A stretch of DNA of 33,224 bases from Alphaproteobacteria bacterium (GTDB lineage Bacteria; Pseudomonadota; Alphaproteobacteria; TMED109): the NCBI GenBank assembly GCA_015660425.1, contig DQLC01000063.1, positions 1 to 33,224 on the forward strand, written 5' to 3'. Positions 1 through 8,107 of this stretch are shown here, in pieces. Within the stretch, counting starts at the first letter, position 1. Each line of letters starts with the position of its first letter. A program made the position numbers and the translations under genes. The notes beneath the pieces were generated by a model. The model ran no database searches and was not told the DNA's origin. It saw nothing but the letters and a program-made list of their open reading frames with translations.

Positions 1-115
1 AGGAAGAAAAGCAATTTTTATAAGAGTAGAACTAACATTAGAAACTAAATTGATATTTACTGCTGAAGGAATTTGGCAAAAAATAAATAGAGAGAAAGGT
101 ATTCCTAAATCATGA
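1..115 (+). CDS. 3' end of a probable PaaI-like hotdog thioesterase (partial)
   Basis: An open frame enters from the left edge and ends at TGA 113-115, giving about 37 C-terminal residues. The segment GRKAIFIRVEL...FTAEGIWQKI resembles the last beta-strands of PaaI/YigI-type hotdog acyl-CoA thioesterases, where a strand ending in a Trp closes the fold. Such enzymes hydrolyse acyl-CoA or aryl-CoA thioesters in the cytoplasm. Its stop overlaps the start of the following GST gene (ATGA at 112-115), so the two are almost certainly translationally coupled in one operon. Only the tail is visible, so the family call rests on a short stretch and could be wrong; that a coding region ends here is much firmer. 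Confidence 0.5.
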   Translation, partial: GRKAIFIRVELTLETKLIFTAEGIWQKINREKGIPKS

Positions 116-720
116 AAATATTTTATACTGTAACATCACCTATAGCTAGAAAATGTAGAATTATTTCAAGAGAACTAGGTCTAATGGACCAAATGGAAGA
201 AGTTATTACTACTACAAGGTCTGAAGACGCCTTAATTATGGATCATAACCCTAATGGAATGGTTCCTACCTTAGAAACAAATGAAGGTTTTAAGATAGTT
301 GAATCAATGGCTATCTGTAATTATTTAGAAAAACAAAGTACTAGTAAAGAATTCATTCCACAAGATGAAAAAAGCTATTGGCAAATATATGCTTTAGATA
401 CAATAGCATCGCAAACTCTAGAATCTATAGTGTCAAGAGCACGAGAAAAATTATACAAACCAGCAGAATTTCATTTTCCTGCTGGGATTAAGCACGAACA
501 AAGAAGATCTACAAGAACATTTGATCTTTTGGAAAAACAATCAAATGCTTTCAGCAACACATTTAATAAGCTTCATGTTACTATTGGTCTAGCTTGCCTT
601 GTTCTAGACAATGTATTTCCTGATGAAAAATGGAAAGAAAATAGAAAAAATTTAGTAGAAATATATGAAAACTTTAAGGAAAGAGAATCTTTCTTAGATA
701 CAGTAAATAAGACTTCTTAA
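112..720 (+). CDS. Glutathione S-transferase family protein
   Basis: A 202-residue protein with the GST layout: a thioredoxin-like N-terminal domain (about residues 1-75) and an all-helical C-terminal domain. Visible marks are SPIARKCR after the first strand (S9 region, where the catalytic Ser/Cys usually lies), the cis-proline in GMVPTL (P52) and the glutathione gamma-glutamyl-binding pair E64-S65 in IVESMAICNYL. It resembles bacterial YibF/GstB-like cytoplasmic GSTs that conjugate or remove glutathione from small electrophiles. Its start overlaps the stop of the upstream thioesterase-like gene by 4 nt, and a short-chain dehydrogenase follows 13 nt downstream, so it belongs to a tight operon with a second GST-fold gene. 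Substrate is not deducible. Confidence 0.85.
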   Translation: MKIFYTVTSPIARKCRIISRELGLMDQMEEVITTTRSEDALIMDHNPNGMVPTLETNEGFKIVESMAICNYLEKQSTSKEFIPQDEKSYWQIYALDTIASQTLESIVSRAREKLYKPAEFHFPAGIKHEQRRSTRTFDLLEKQSNAFSNTFNKLHVTIGLACLVLDNVFPDEKWKENRKNLVEIYENFKERESFLDTVNKTS

Positions 721-733
721 TGGAGAAAATTAA

Positions 734-1459
734 ATGTCTGATAAAGGAAAAATTTGTTTAATAGCTGGAGTAGGCCCTGGTACAGGAACAGCAAGTGTAA
801 AAAAATTTTCTGAAAATGGTTATAAAGTTATAATGCTCGCGAGAAATAGTGATTTTATAAATAGCCTACAAAAAGAAACACCTAATTCATATGCATACAA
901 ATGCGATGTATCCAATATGACTGAAATTTCTGAGACTTGTTCTAAAGTTATATCGGATATTGGTAATCCTAATATATTCATTCATAATGCAGTTGCTGGC
1001 GTTGCTGATGGCGGGTTAGCAGGAAGTTTTCTAAGCGATAACCCTGAAAGACTTGATAGAAACTTTAATGTTAACACAAAATCTTTATTATACTTTGCAA
1101 GAGCCTTAGCTCCAAATATGATAGAAAATAAATTAGGCTCTATAATTGTTACAGGAAACACATCTGCTTTAAGAGGAAAACCAGATTTTATATATTTTGC
1201 ACCTACTAAGGCCGCTCAAAGAATATTAGCACAATCATTAGCAAGAGAATTAGGGCCTAAAGGTGTGCATGTGGCCTATGTATTAGTAGATGCTGCAATT
1301 GATACACCTAGAACAAGGCCAATCTTTGCCGGAGACAAAGAAGATAGTTATTTTTGCAAACCCACAGATATAGCTAATGAAATATTCCATGTTGCTCATC
1401 AAGCAAGATCTGCTTGGTCTTTTGATGTAGAACTAAGACCGGACATAGAAAAATGGTAA
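734..1459 (+). CDS. SDR-family oxidoreductase lacking the catalytic tyrosine
   Basis: A 241-residue Rossmann-fold protein of the short-chain dehydrogenase/reductase type. The nucleotide-binding turn reads AGVGPGTG (11-18), an atypical version of TGxxxGIG; CDV at 58-60 and HNAVAG at 84-89 match the adenine-ring and NNAG positions. The active-site region GNTSALRG (141-148) keeps a hydroxyl residue, but the YxxxK motif is FAPTK, with Phe155 where Tyr is expected and Lys159 kept; a Tyr lies one residue earlier (Y154). Groups of SDRs with this altered motif are known, and whether they are dehydrogenases is unclear. An SD-like GGAGA at 722-726 precedes the start. The gene sits between two GST-fold genes and overlaps the next one by 7 nt (ATGGTAA), so the three products probably act together. 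Confidence 0.85.
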   Translation: MSDKGKICLIAGVGPGTGTASVKKFSENGYKVIMLARNSDFINSLQKETPNSYAYKCDVSNMTEISETCSKVISDIGNPNIFIHNAVAGVADGGLAGSFLSDNPERLDRNFNVNTKSLLYFARALAPNMIENKLGSIIVTGNTSALRGKPDFIYFAPTKAAQRILAQSLARELGPKGVHVAYVLVDAAIDTPRTRPIFAGDKEDSYFCKPTDIANEIFHVAHQARSAWSFDVELRPDIEKW

Positions 1460-2271
1460 AAACTACTAAACCTTTATTAAGAATATTTTGTTACTTACCA
1501 ACACCTAGAATTTGGAAGTCTACAATTGCAGCTAGATTTTTAGATATAAATATTGAGCTTAGAGGAACAAAGCCAACTGAAATAAAGGATTGGTTATGGG
1601 ATTTTGATGCAAGGCCATTAACTAAAGAAGATAAAGTGAAACTAGCAGATAAGACCACAAAAGGCAGAACTGGCTTTTCTATTAAGCTTTACAAAACAGC
1701 TAGTTTTTTGGCTACTCAACCTTATGGAACAATCCCAGCTGCATTTAGTCCTGATGGTAAAATTGGTATATTCGAGTCCAATAGTATAATGCGATTAGTT
1801 GTAAGACTTAAAACTAAAAATAATACTTTATATGGTTCAACTCCTTATGAAAGTTCTCGAATAGATGGATTTCTTGATGCTTCACTTATTTTTGCACGAT
1901 CTTCACAAAAATATTTATTATCTATTAACAATAATTCAGTAAACAAAACTATAAGAAATGAAGCTAAAGAAGCTTATATTTCATACATGACAGGTATTGA
2001 GAATGCTCTTCGTGAAAATAAAAAAAATGGTTTTATAACTTCCAAAAATATTACGTTAGCCGATATATGCTTTTTTTGTGAATTCTCATTATTTTATAGA
2101 GAAATTATTCCCTTAAATAACCCTAAAAATGGAATAAATTCTATAATTAACGAATTAGGACCAAAATCTTTTAATCTTTCCATTAAACATTTCAAAAAAC
2201 TTAAAAAGCATCCTTATTTCAAAATTGATGCTAATAAATACCTAAGTGATATAGAAAAAAAATTAACTTAA
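1453..2271 (+). CDS. GST-fold protein with an enlarged N-terminal domain
   Basis: A 272-residue protein with weak but recognisable GST architecture. The N-terminal part starts LLRIFCYLPTPRIWKSTIAARFL, contains a roughly 40-residue insertion rich in charged residues (about 42-88), and then shows the cis-Pro/E-S signature TIPAAF (P95) ... IFESNSIMRL (E108-S109). The C-terminal half is helical, with the typical ITLADICFF helix start. The layout recalls the GST domain of fungal/eukaryotic elongation factor 1-gamma and related bacterial GSTs. It is translationally coupled to the upstream SDR (7-nt overlap) and its 3' end overlaps the convergent SDR gene by 9 bp. Two GST-fold proteins around an SDR suggest one glutathione-dependent pathway; the substrate is unknown. 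Confidence 0.75.
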   Translation: MVKTTKPLLRIFCYLPTPRIWKSTIAARFLDINIELRGTKPTEIKDWLWDFDARPLTKEDKVKLADKTTKGRTGFSIKLYKTASFLATQPYGTIPAAFSPDGKIGIFESNSIMRLVVRLKTKNNTLYGSTPYESSRIDGFLDASLIFARSSQKYLLSINNNSVNKTIRNEAKEAYISYMTGIENALRENKKNGFITSKNITLADICFFCEFSLFYREIIPLNNPKNGINSIINELGPKSFNLSIKHFKKLKKHPYFKIDANKYLSDIEKKLT

Positions 2272-3060
2272 ATCATGTCCTGCAGAGGCAACTAAACCTC
2301 CATCGCATGTAATAACTTCTCCTATTGTATATGCTCCTGCTCTCGAAGATAAAAATATGGCTAGACCCGCTATATCTTCTGGCGTTCCTATTCGTCCTCT
2401 TGGATTTTTTTGTTCTAATTCTGTATAATTAAATTCTACTGCTGAACCTAACATCTTGCTTGGAAACGGACCAGGAGCAATTGCATTTACATTAATATGT
2501 TTTTTTACTAATTCTGCTGCTAGTACCCGTGTCATATGATGTACGGCAGATTTCGCTGCACTATAGGAAAAGTTTTTAAATTCAGGATTATTAATTCCAT
2601 CAATTGATCCTATATTAATTATTCTTGATGGATCTTCTTTATTTGCAGATTTACATAGCAAAGGTAATAAATTTTGCGTAAGAAAAAACATAGATTTAAC
2701 ACATAGGTCCATAACTTTATCCCAACCTATTTCAGGAAAATCTTCAATAGGAGCAGCCCAAGCTGCTCCTGCATTATTTATTAAAATATCGAGATGATCT
2801 TCACTATTTTTTATTTCATTACCTAGCTTCTTTACCCCTTCAATAGAAGAAATATCAGATTCTATTCCAATACATTGAGAATCATATAGTTTTGTTAATC
2901 GCTTAGCTGTCTTTTTCACAATATCTTTTGATCTTGCAGAAATATATACTTTGGCTCCATTGGCACAAAAGCCAGCAGCAATCATTTCACCTATTCCTCT
3001 AGAACCACCAGTCACTAAGACTACTTTACCTTCAACTGAAAATAAATTATTGATTAACAT
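2263..3060 (-). CDS. Short-chain dehydrogenase/reductase, RhlG/FabG-like
   Basis: A 265-residue classical SDR with every hallmark: TGGSRGIG (17-24) for NAD(P) binding, SDI (68-70), NNAG (95-98), catalytic Ser152 in NIGSIDGI, and YSAAK (Y166, K170). The C-terminal segment INVNAIAPGPFPSKM closely resembles RhlG-type beta-ketoacyl reductases and other FabG-like enzymes that reduce 3-oxoacyl groups or secondary ketones with NADPH in the cytosol. It stands alone on the minus strand, convergent with the GST/SDR operon (9-bp overlap of coding ends) and divergent from the Liv importer. The physiological substrate cannot be read from sequence; unlike the SDR at 734 its active site is intact. Confidence 0.9.
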   Translation of the reverse strand: MLINNLFSVEGKVVLVTGGSRGIGEMIAAGFCANGAKVYISARSKDIVKKTAKRLTKLYDSQCIGIESDISSIEGVKKLGNEIKNSEDHLDILINNAGAAWAAPIEDFPEIGWDKVMDLCVKSMFFLTQNLLPLLCKSANKEDPSRIINIGSIDGINNPEFKNFSYSAAKSAVHHMTRVLAAELVKKHINVNAIAPGPFPSKMLGSAVEFNYTELEQKNPRGRIGTPEDIAGLAIFLSSRAGAYTIGEVITCDGGLVASAGHDLS

Positions 3061-3094
3061 AGTAAAAAATCCTTAAAAAAATTAATAATAAGTA

Positions 3095-3122
3095 TTGAAC
3101 TTTAGATTAGCCAATGTAGTAT
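3095..3122 (+). promoter_or_regulatory. Putative sigma70-type promoter of the Liv importer operon
   Basis: TTGAAC (3095-3100) and TAGTAT (3117-3122) are separated by 16 bp and lie in the divergent spacer about 40 nt upstream of the first importer gene. The resulting leader would carry the strong Shine-Dalgarno GAGGGAGGA at 3145-3153. In AT-rich DNA such matches arise easily, so this is a candidate only. Confidence 0.35.
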
Positions 3123-3161
3123 GAGCCTCTAAGTTTTTAATTATGAGGGAGGAAATTCAAA

Positions 3162-4424
3162 ATGTTAACTAATTTTATAAAAATATTATTACTGTCTATT
3201 ACTTTAATATCTTATGCCTCTATTACTAAAGCAGAAGATACCATTAAAATAGCAGTTATTGAACCGATGTCAGGACCAGTAGCTTCAATTGGACTAGATC
3301 TGATAGAAGGTTTAGAATTTCATGCAGATAGAATTAATAAAGCCGGTGGTGTTTTAGGTGGGAAACATATTGAAATAATTGCTTATGATAATGCCATGAT
3401 GGCCGAAAAAACAATTCAACAGTTAAGAAAAGTAATTGACCAGGGTATTAGATATGTATCGCAAGGTGTTGGATCTAATCATGCATTAAATATTATAAAA
3501 ACGTTAGGAAAACATAATAAAAGAAACCCAGGCAAGGAAATTTTATTTCTTAATCACTCAGCTGTGACTACCTCCTTCACAAACGAATTATGCAATTTTT
3601 ATCATTTTAGATTTGATGCCAACGTAGATATGAAAGTAGCTGCATTAATATCACAAATGAATAAAGACCCTAGTATTAAAAAAGTTTACTTATTAAATCA
3701 AAATTATGCCTACGGGCAATCTTTTCAGGCAGCAGCTAGAAGATTACTTCCTGAAAGAGCTCCTCAAATTGAAATCGTAGGGGATGAATTAATAGTACCG
3801 TTTGGAAAAATTTTAGACTTTAATCCTTATGTAGCTAAAATTACTGCTAGTGGAGCAGATACAGTTCTTACAGGGAACTGGGGGGCTGATGCTGCTCGTT
3901 TGATAACAGCTACTGCAAATTCTCAATTAAAAGTTAATTTTTATACTATATATGCAGGGATACCTGCTGCTATGAATTCTATGGGAGTAAAAATTTCAAC
4001 ATTTAATCCAATTATTCAAGTTACTGAGTCACACGAAAATGATGCAAGTCAACCAGATTGGCTAAAAAAAATAGAGGCTGATTATACAGCTTATTCAAAT
4101 AAAAGTCCTTATGCAGATAGACAAAGATTTATGATGGATATGTTCGCTGAAGCAATTGAAAAAGCAGGATCTGCTGACCCAACAGCAGTTGGTTTTGCTC
4201 TAGAGGGAATGACTACAAAAGGCCCTCATGGAGAAGCTTATATGAGAGCTGAAGATCATCAAATGCATTTTGATATGGTTATAAGTCATATATCAGAAGA
4301 TGTTGAAAAAACATTTACATACAATGGTGAAGACTATGGCATGGCTTATGTTACCGATGGTTGGGTAGATGCAAAAAATATAACCTTACCTACGACTTGT
4401 AAGATGAAAAGACCAAAGAGTTAA
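3162..4424 (+). CDS. Liv/HAAT-type ABC transporter periplasmic substrate-binding protein
   Basis: A 420-residue periplasmic binding protein. Residues 1-24 form a signal peptide (Lys-poor n-region, hydrophobic core LLLSITLISYA, cleavage probably after TKA). The mature start IKIAVIEPMSGPVASIG is the classic opening of type-I periplasmic binding proteins of the LivK/HAAT class, followed by AGGVLGGKHIEIIAYDN and LLNQNYAYGQSF typical of lobe II. A strong Shine-Dalgarno (3145-3153) precedes ATG 3162. It heads a five-gene importer operon. The family binds branched-chain amino acids, amides, urea or aromatic acids; the binding-site residues do not settle which. The facing feruloyl-CoA synthase-like gene makes an aryl acid a reasonable guess, but this is inference. 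Confidence 0.88.
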   Translation: MLTNFIKILLLSITLISYASITKAEDTIKIAVIEPMSGPVASIGLDLIEGLEFHADRINKAGGVLGGKHIEIIAYDNAMMAEKTIQQLRKVIDQGIRYVSQGVGSNHALNIIKTLGKHNKRNPGKEILFLNHSAVTTSFTNELCNFYHFRFDANVDMKVAALISQMNKDPSIKKVYLLNQNYAYGQSFQAAARRLLPERAPQIEIVGDELIVPFGKILDFNPYVAKITASGADTVLTGNWGADAARLITATANSQLKVNFYTIYAGIPAAMNSMGVKISTFNPIIQVTESHENDASQPDWLKKIEADYTAYSNKSPYADRQRFMMDMFAEAIEKAGSADPTAVGFALEGMTTKGPHGEAYMRAEDHQMHFDMVISHISEDVEKTFTYNGEDYGMAYVTDGWVDAKNITLPTTCKMKRPKS

Positions 4425-4450
4425 TATTACTATATATTTAGGATAAAACA

Positions 4451-5398
4451 TTGGACGTAATTTTATTTACAGCCTTCAATGGCTTACTATATGGTATGTT
4501 ACTTTTTATGCTATCAAGTGGCTTAACCTTAATTTTTGGCATGATGGGTGTACTAAACTTTGCTCATGCCTCCTTCTTTATGTTAGGTGCTTATTTTGCC
4601 TATCAAATAAGCAAATATATTGGCTTTGTACCAGCATTATTTATAGCACCATTAATTATAGGTTTTCTTGGTGCTATGGTGGAAAAATACGCATTAAGAA
4701 GAGTTCATAAATTTGGACATGTAGCCGAACTTTTATTTACTTTTGGATTGTTCTATATAATAGAAGAATTAGTCCAAATGATATGGGGTAAGGTTCCCGT
4801 TGGATATCATGTTCCTGAATATTTGGACTTTACTTTATTTTCTATGAGTGGCATGGGATATCAAGCATATGCGATGTTCACATTAATAATATCAATAGCA
4901 ATGTTTGTAGCTCTCTTCAGTGTATTAACTAAAACACGAGCAGGTCTTATAATTCAAGCTGCGTTGACACATCCGCATATAGTAGCATCTTTAGGACATA
5001 ATGTCCCAAAAGTATTTATGTTAGTTTTTGGGTTAGGCTGTGCATTAGCCGGCCTTGCAGGAGTGCTAGCAGGCAATACTTTAGGAACAGAACCTTCTAT
5101 GGCGTTTTCCCTTGGACCAATAGTATTTGTTGTAATAGTAGTAGGTGGTCTAGGGTCTCTTAAAGGGGCGCTAGTTGCCTCCATTTTAATAGGCATACTG
5201 CAAACTACCGCAATTTCTCTTGATCTTTCTATTAATAACTTTATTGAACTTATAGGTTTTACTGTAGATATAGAAAGCTTGTGGCACATACTGATTGACC
5301 TTACAATTTCGCAGATAGCACCTATTTTACCTTATTTAGTACTTGTGCTCATGTTAATTATTCGTCCAAGAGGACTATTTGGCAATAGGGACGTCTAA
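4451..5398 (+). CDS. livH: Liv-type ABC transporter permease, LivH-like
   Basis: A 315-residue inner-membrane permease with about eight hydrophobic segments. The N-terminal stretch NGLLYGMLLFMLSSGLTLIFGMMGVLNFAHASFFMLGAY is diagnostic for LivH (the LNFAHG-type loop), and the C-terminal region contains VIVVGGLGSLKGALVASILIG, the coupling-helix region that contacts the ATPase. The start is TTG at 4451, supported by AGGA at 4440-4443 with a 7-nt spacer; no in-frame ATG lies nearby upstream. It follows the binding-protein gene by 26 nt and overlaps the LivM-like gene (TAATG at 5396-5400). With LivM it forms the translocation pore of the importer. Confidence 0.93.
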   Translation: MDVILFTAFNGLLYGMLLFMLSSGLTLIFGMMGVLNFAHASFFMLGAYFAYQISKYIGFVPALFIAPLIIGFLGAMVEKYALRRVHKFGHVAELLFTFGLFYIIEELVQMIWGKVPVGYHVPEYLDFTLFSMSGMGYQAYAMFTLIISIAMFVALFSVLTKTRAGLIIQAALTHPHIVASLGHNVPKVFMLVFGLGCALAGLAGVLAGNTLGTEPSMAFSLGPIVFVVIVVGGLGSLKGALVASILIGILQTTAISLDLSINNFIELIGFTVDIESLWHILIDLTISQIAPILPYLVLVLMLIIRPRGLFGNRDV

Positions 5399-6666
5399 TG
5401 GTAAGTATTTTTAAATCATTTTCCACGTGGATTATAATTGCAATTATTGCTGCAGCATTACCAATAGTTTTTGACTCCTCTTTTGCTTTAACTTTATTAT
5501 CCAAAATGGGCGTATTGATTATATTTACTGTTGCTTACAATATGCTGCTAGGACAAGGTGGTATGTTATCATTTGGTCATGCCATTTATTTTGGCCTTGC
5601 CGGTTATGCCTCTATTCATATTTTAAATGGTATTGGCGAAGAAACCCTACCTTACTTTCCAACAGTATTGTTTCCTTTAATAGGGGCCATTGTTGGCTTA
5701 TTTTTTGGTTCTATAGTTGGATATGTTTCCACTAGAAGAGCTGGAACTGCCTTTGCTATGATATCGTTAGGTTTTTGTGAAATGGTAACAGCCATGACAC
5801 TTATATTTGTACTCTTTTTTAACGGTGAAGATGGTATTCAAACGGATAGAATGGTTGGGCCAGAACCTTTTGGAATAACATTTGGTCCTCAAATTGAAAT
5901 TTATTATTTAATATTATTTTGGTGTTTAGTTGCAGTAGCACTTATGTACATCATTACTAAAACACCATTTGGAAGAATGAGCAATGCGGTTAGAGAAAAT
6001 CCAGAGCGGGCTGCTTTCATCGGATACAGTGTAAGAAGAGTTAGATGGCAAGCATTTGCCTTATCTTCAATGTTTGCAGGGGCTGCAGGAAGTCTTCATG
6101 CTCTTAATTACGAACATATAGGCTTTGAATCTGTCAGTATTATTCAATCTGGGGCCGTATTATTTATGGCTTTTATAGGGGGTGCCGGGCATTTTCTGGG
6201 ACCAATTGTAGGAGCTATAGGACTTACCTATTTGGATTCTACATTAGCTGATGTTACAGAAGCTTGGCTTCTTTATCTAGGACTAACTTTTTCTGGAATA
6301 GTTATGTTTGCCCCAGGAGGACTAGCTGGATTAATTGTTATGCATGGTCCAATAGCTAGAACTGATAAAAATCTACTTATTAGTTTAATTAAGCCCTATT
6401 TATTAGCAATTGGAAGTGTAATAACGGGATTGATTGGTTTAATAGGAATAATAGAGATGTTATATTTTCGGTCTTTAATATCTAAAGGCGAAGGTGAAAT
6501 TATAATATTTTGGAGAGAATTTAATGCTAATGGCATTACATCTTGGTTATTATTTATAGGATTAATTTTAATAGGAATATTTTTATCTAAAAAAACTTTT
6601 CCTATGGCAAAAGATAGTTGGGACAATGCCATATCTGTCGTAAAGACGGAGATTTCTCATGAGTAA
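5398..6666 (+). CDS. livM: Liv-type ABC transporter permease, LivM-like, with C-terminal membrane extension
   Basis: A 422-residue inner-membrane protein. The core contains YNMLLGQGGMLSFGHAIYFGLAGYAS, the LivM signature, TPFGRMSNAVRENPERAAFIGY (the cytoplasmic coupling region) and FIGGAGHFLGPIVGA. After the usual LivM end (near residue 320, GGLAGLIV) about 100 further residues follow, holding two more hydrophobic segments (about 335-357 and 385-400) and a soluble tail. Typical LivM proteins end much earlier; longer forms occur in some HAAT subfamilies. It overlaps livH at the start and the LivG-like gene by 8 nt at its end, so the five genes form one operon. Confidence 0.92.
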   Translation: MVSIFKSFSTWIIIAIIAAALPIVFDSSFALTLLSKMGVLIIFTVAYNMLLGQGGMLSFGHAIYFGLAGYASIHILNGIGEETLPYFPTVLFPLIGAIVGLFFGSIVGYVSTRRAGTAFAMISLGFCEMVTAMTLIFVLFFNGEDGIQTDRMVGPEPFGITFGPQIEIYYLILFWCLVAVALMYIITKTPFGRMSNAVRENPERAAFIGYSVRRVRWQAFALSSMFAGAAGSLHALNYEHIGFESVSIIQSGAVLFMAFIGGAGHFLGPIVGAIGLTYLDSTLADVTEAWLLYLGLTFSGIVMFAPGGLAGLIVMHGPIARTDKNLLISLIKPYLLAIGSVITGLIGLIGIIEMLYFRSLISKGEGEIIIFWREFNANGITSWLLFIGLILIGIFLSKKTFPMAKDSWDNAISVVKTEISHE

Positions 6667-7408
6667 TGCCCTACAATTAACTAATGTCTCAAAATCTTTT
6701 GGGCAAGCTAAAATAATTCAAAACCTTAATTTAGATATTCAGAAAAACGAAAGGCACGCAATTATTGGACCGAATGGAGCAGGAAAGTCTACCCTATTCC
6801 ATTTAATATCGGGCCACCATAAATTAACCTCTGGAAAAATTACTTTATATGGAAAAGAAATTAATAATCTAGAACCTCATGAAATTAATAGAAAAGGACT
6901 TGCAAGAAGTTTTCAAGTTACAAATATCTTTCCTAAAATGTCTGTATATGAAAATATTCGTTGCGGAATATTATGGTCTATGGGTTTCAAATATTCTATA
7001 ATTAGATTAGTTAATAGAGATAAAGAGCTAAATAAAAAAACAAATTCGCTGTTAGAAGAAATTAATTTACAACATTGTGCTCATATACCTGCTGGACTTT
7101 TGAGCTATGCAGACCAACGCGCACTAGAAATTGGAATTACTATTGCTGGTGGTGCTGATACACTAATGCTTGATGAACCCACTGCTGGAATGTCAAATTC
7201 TGAAACCGAAAGAGCTGTAAAATTAATAAAACAAGTATCAGAGAATAAAACTTTAGTTGTAGTTGAGCACGATATGGGAGTAGTTTTTGACTTAGCCGAT
7301 AGGATATCAGTTTTAGTTTATGGCGAAATTATTGCAACTGATACACCAAAAAAAATTAGAGACAATAAAGCCGTTCAGGAAGCTTATCTTGGAACAGAGG
7401 ATCATTAA
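6659..7408 (+). CDS. livG: Liv-type ABC transporter ATPase, LivG-like
   Basis: A 249-residue ABC ATPase with intact motifs: Walker A GPNGAGKST (37-45), a Q-loop in ARSFQVTNIFP, an ABC signature in the form LLSYADQRALEIG, Walker B TLMLDEPTAGMS and the H-loop VVVEHDMGVVFDLADRI. The LSYADQR-type signature and VEHDM are characteristic of LivG. It energises import at the cytoplasmic face of the LivH/LivM pore as a heterodimer with the LivF-like ATPase downstream, whose Walker A is unusual; this subunit keeps all catalytic residues. The start overlaps the livM end by 8 nt and the next gene begins 3 nt after its stop. Confidence 0.95.
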   Translation: MSNALQLTNVSKSFGQAKIIQNLNLDIQKNERHAIIGPNGAGKSTLFHLISGHHKLTSGKITLYGKEINNLEPHEINRKGLARSFQVTNIFPKMSVYENIRCGILWSMGFKYSIIRLVNRDKELNKKTNSLLEEINLQHCAHIPAGLLSYADQRALEIGITIAGGADTLMLDEPTAGMSNSETERAVKLIKQVSENKTLVVVEHDMGVVFDLADRISVLVYGEIIATDTPKKIRDNKAVQEAYLGTEDH

Positions 7409-7411
7409 ATA

Positions 7412-8107
7412 ATGTTAAAGATTTCAGACTTACATGCCTATTATGGAAAATCACATATCCTCAGAGGGGTTAATATAAATATTGGTAAAGGGGAAATTAT
7501 TGCCTTACTTGGAAGAAATGGGGTAGGAAGATCTACTCTAGTGAAATCTATCATGGGTTTAGTTCCTATTACAGGATCAATTATTTATAAAAATAATGAA
7601 ATACTTGGAAATACTACCCATAATATTGCTTTAAAAGGCATAGGATATGTTCCAGAAAATAGAGATGTATTTCCCACCTTAACTGTTAGGGAAAATTTAT
7701 TATTAGGTGTCAAAGATAAAAATGCTAAAGCGGAATGGACTATAGAAGAAATGTTTTCTTTATTTCCAAATTTAAAGGAAAGAGCAGATGTAAGTGCTTC
7801 AGCCATTTCTGGAGGAGAACAACAAATGCTTACCATATGTAGGTGTTTAATGGGAAACCCTGAATTTATGATGATAGATGAGCCTACAGAGGGATTATCT
7901 CCGCATATGACAAAGACAGTTTCGGAATTACTAAAAAAAATTGCAAGTAAAGGTGTTTCAATACTTTTAGTAGAACAAAAACTTACAGTTTGTTTAAAAT
8001 TAGCCAGTAAAGTATATTTAATGGGGCATGGAGAAATAGTTTTTGAAGGTACACCTGAAGAACTTAACAAAAATGATACTATAAGAAAAGAATGGTTAGA
8101 AGTTTAA
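7412..8107 (+). CDS. livF: Liv-type ABC transporter ATPase, LivF-like, with Arg in Walker A
   Basis: A 231-residue ABC ATPase of the LivF type: IGYVPENRDVFPTLTVRENLLLG, signature AISGGEQQ, Walker B FMMIDEPTEGLSP and an H-position replaced by Gln in LLVEQKL, all normal for LivF. The Walker A is GRNGVGRST (34-42): the phosphate-binding Lys is Arg40 (codon AGA). A Lys-to-Arg change usually weakens ATP hydrolysis, but Arg at this place is, as I recall, seen in some LivF subfamilies, so the protein may still work. The stop codon (8105-8107) directly abuts the stop of the convergent ligase gene at 8108, leaving no room for an intergenic terminator. Confidence 0.93.
   Translation: MLKISDLHAYYGKSHILRGVNINIGKGEIIALLGRNGVGRSTLVKSIMGLVPITGSIIYKNNEILGNTTHNIALKGIGYVPENRDVFPTLTVRENLLLGVKDKNAKAEWTIEEMFSLFPNLKERADVSASAISGGEQQMLTICRCLMGNPEFMMIDEPTEGLSPHMTKTVSELLKKIASKGVSILLVEQKLTVCLKLASKVYLMGHGEIVFEGTPEELNKNDTIRKEWLEV

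Noticed and set aside
7585-8070. A 161-codon open frame on the minus strand
   Set aside because: It is antisense to the livF coding region, whose motifs are unambiguous; composition is that of a shadow frame and no ribosome site or family match is seen.
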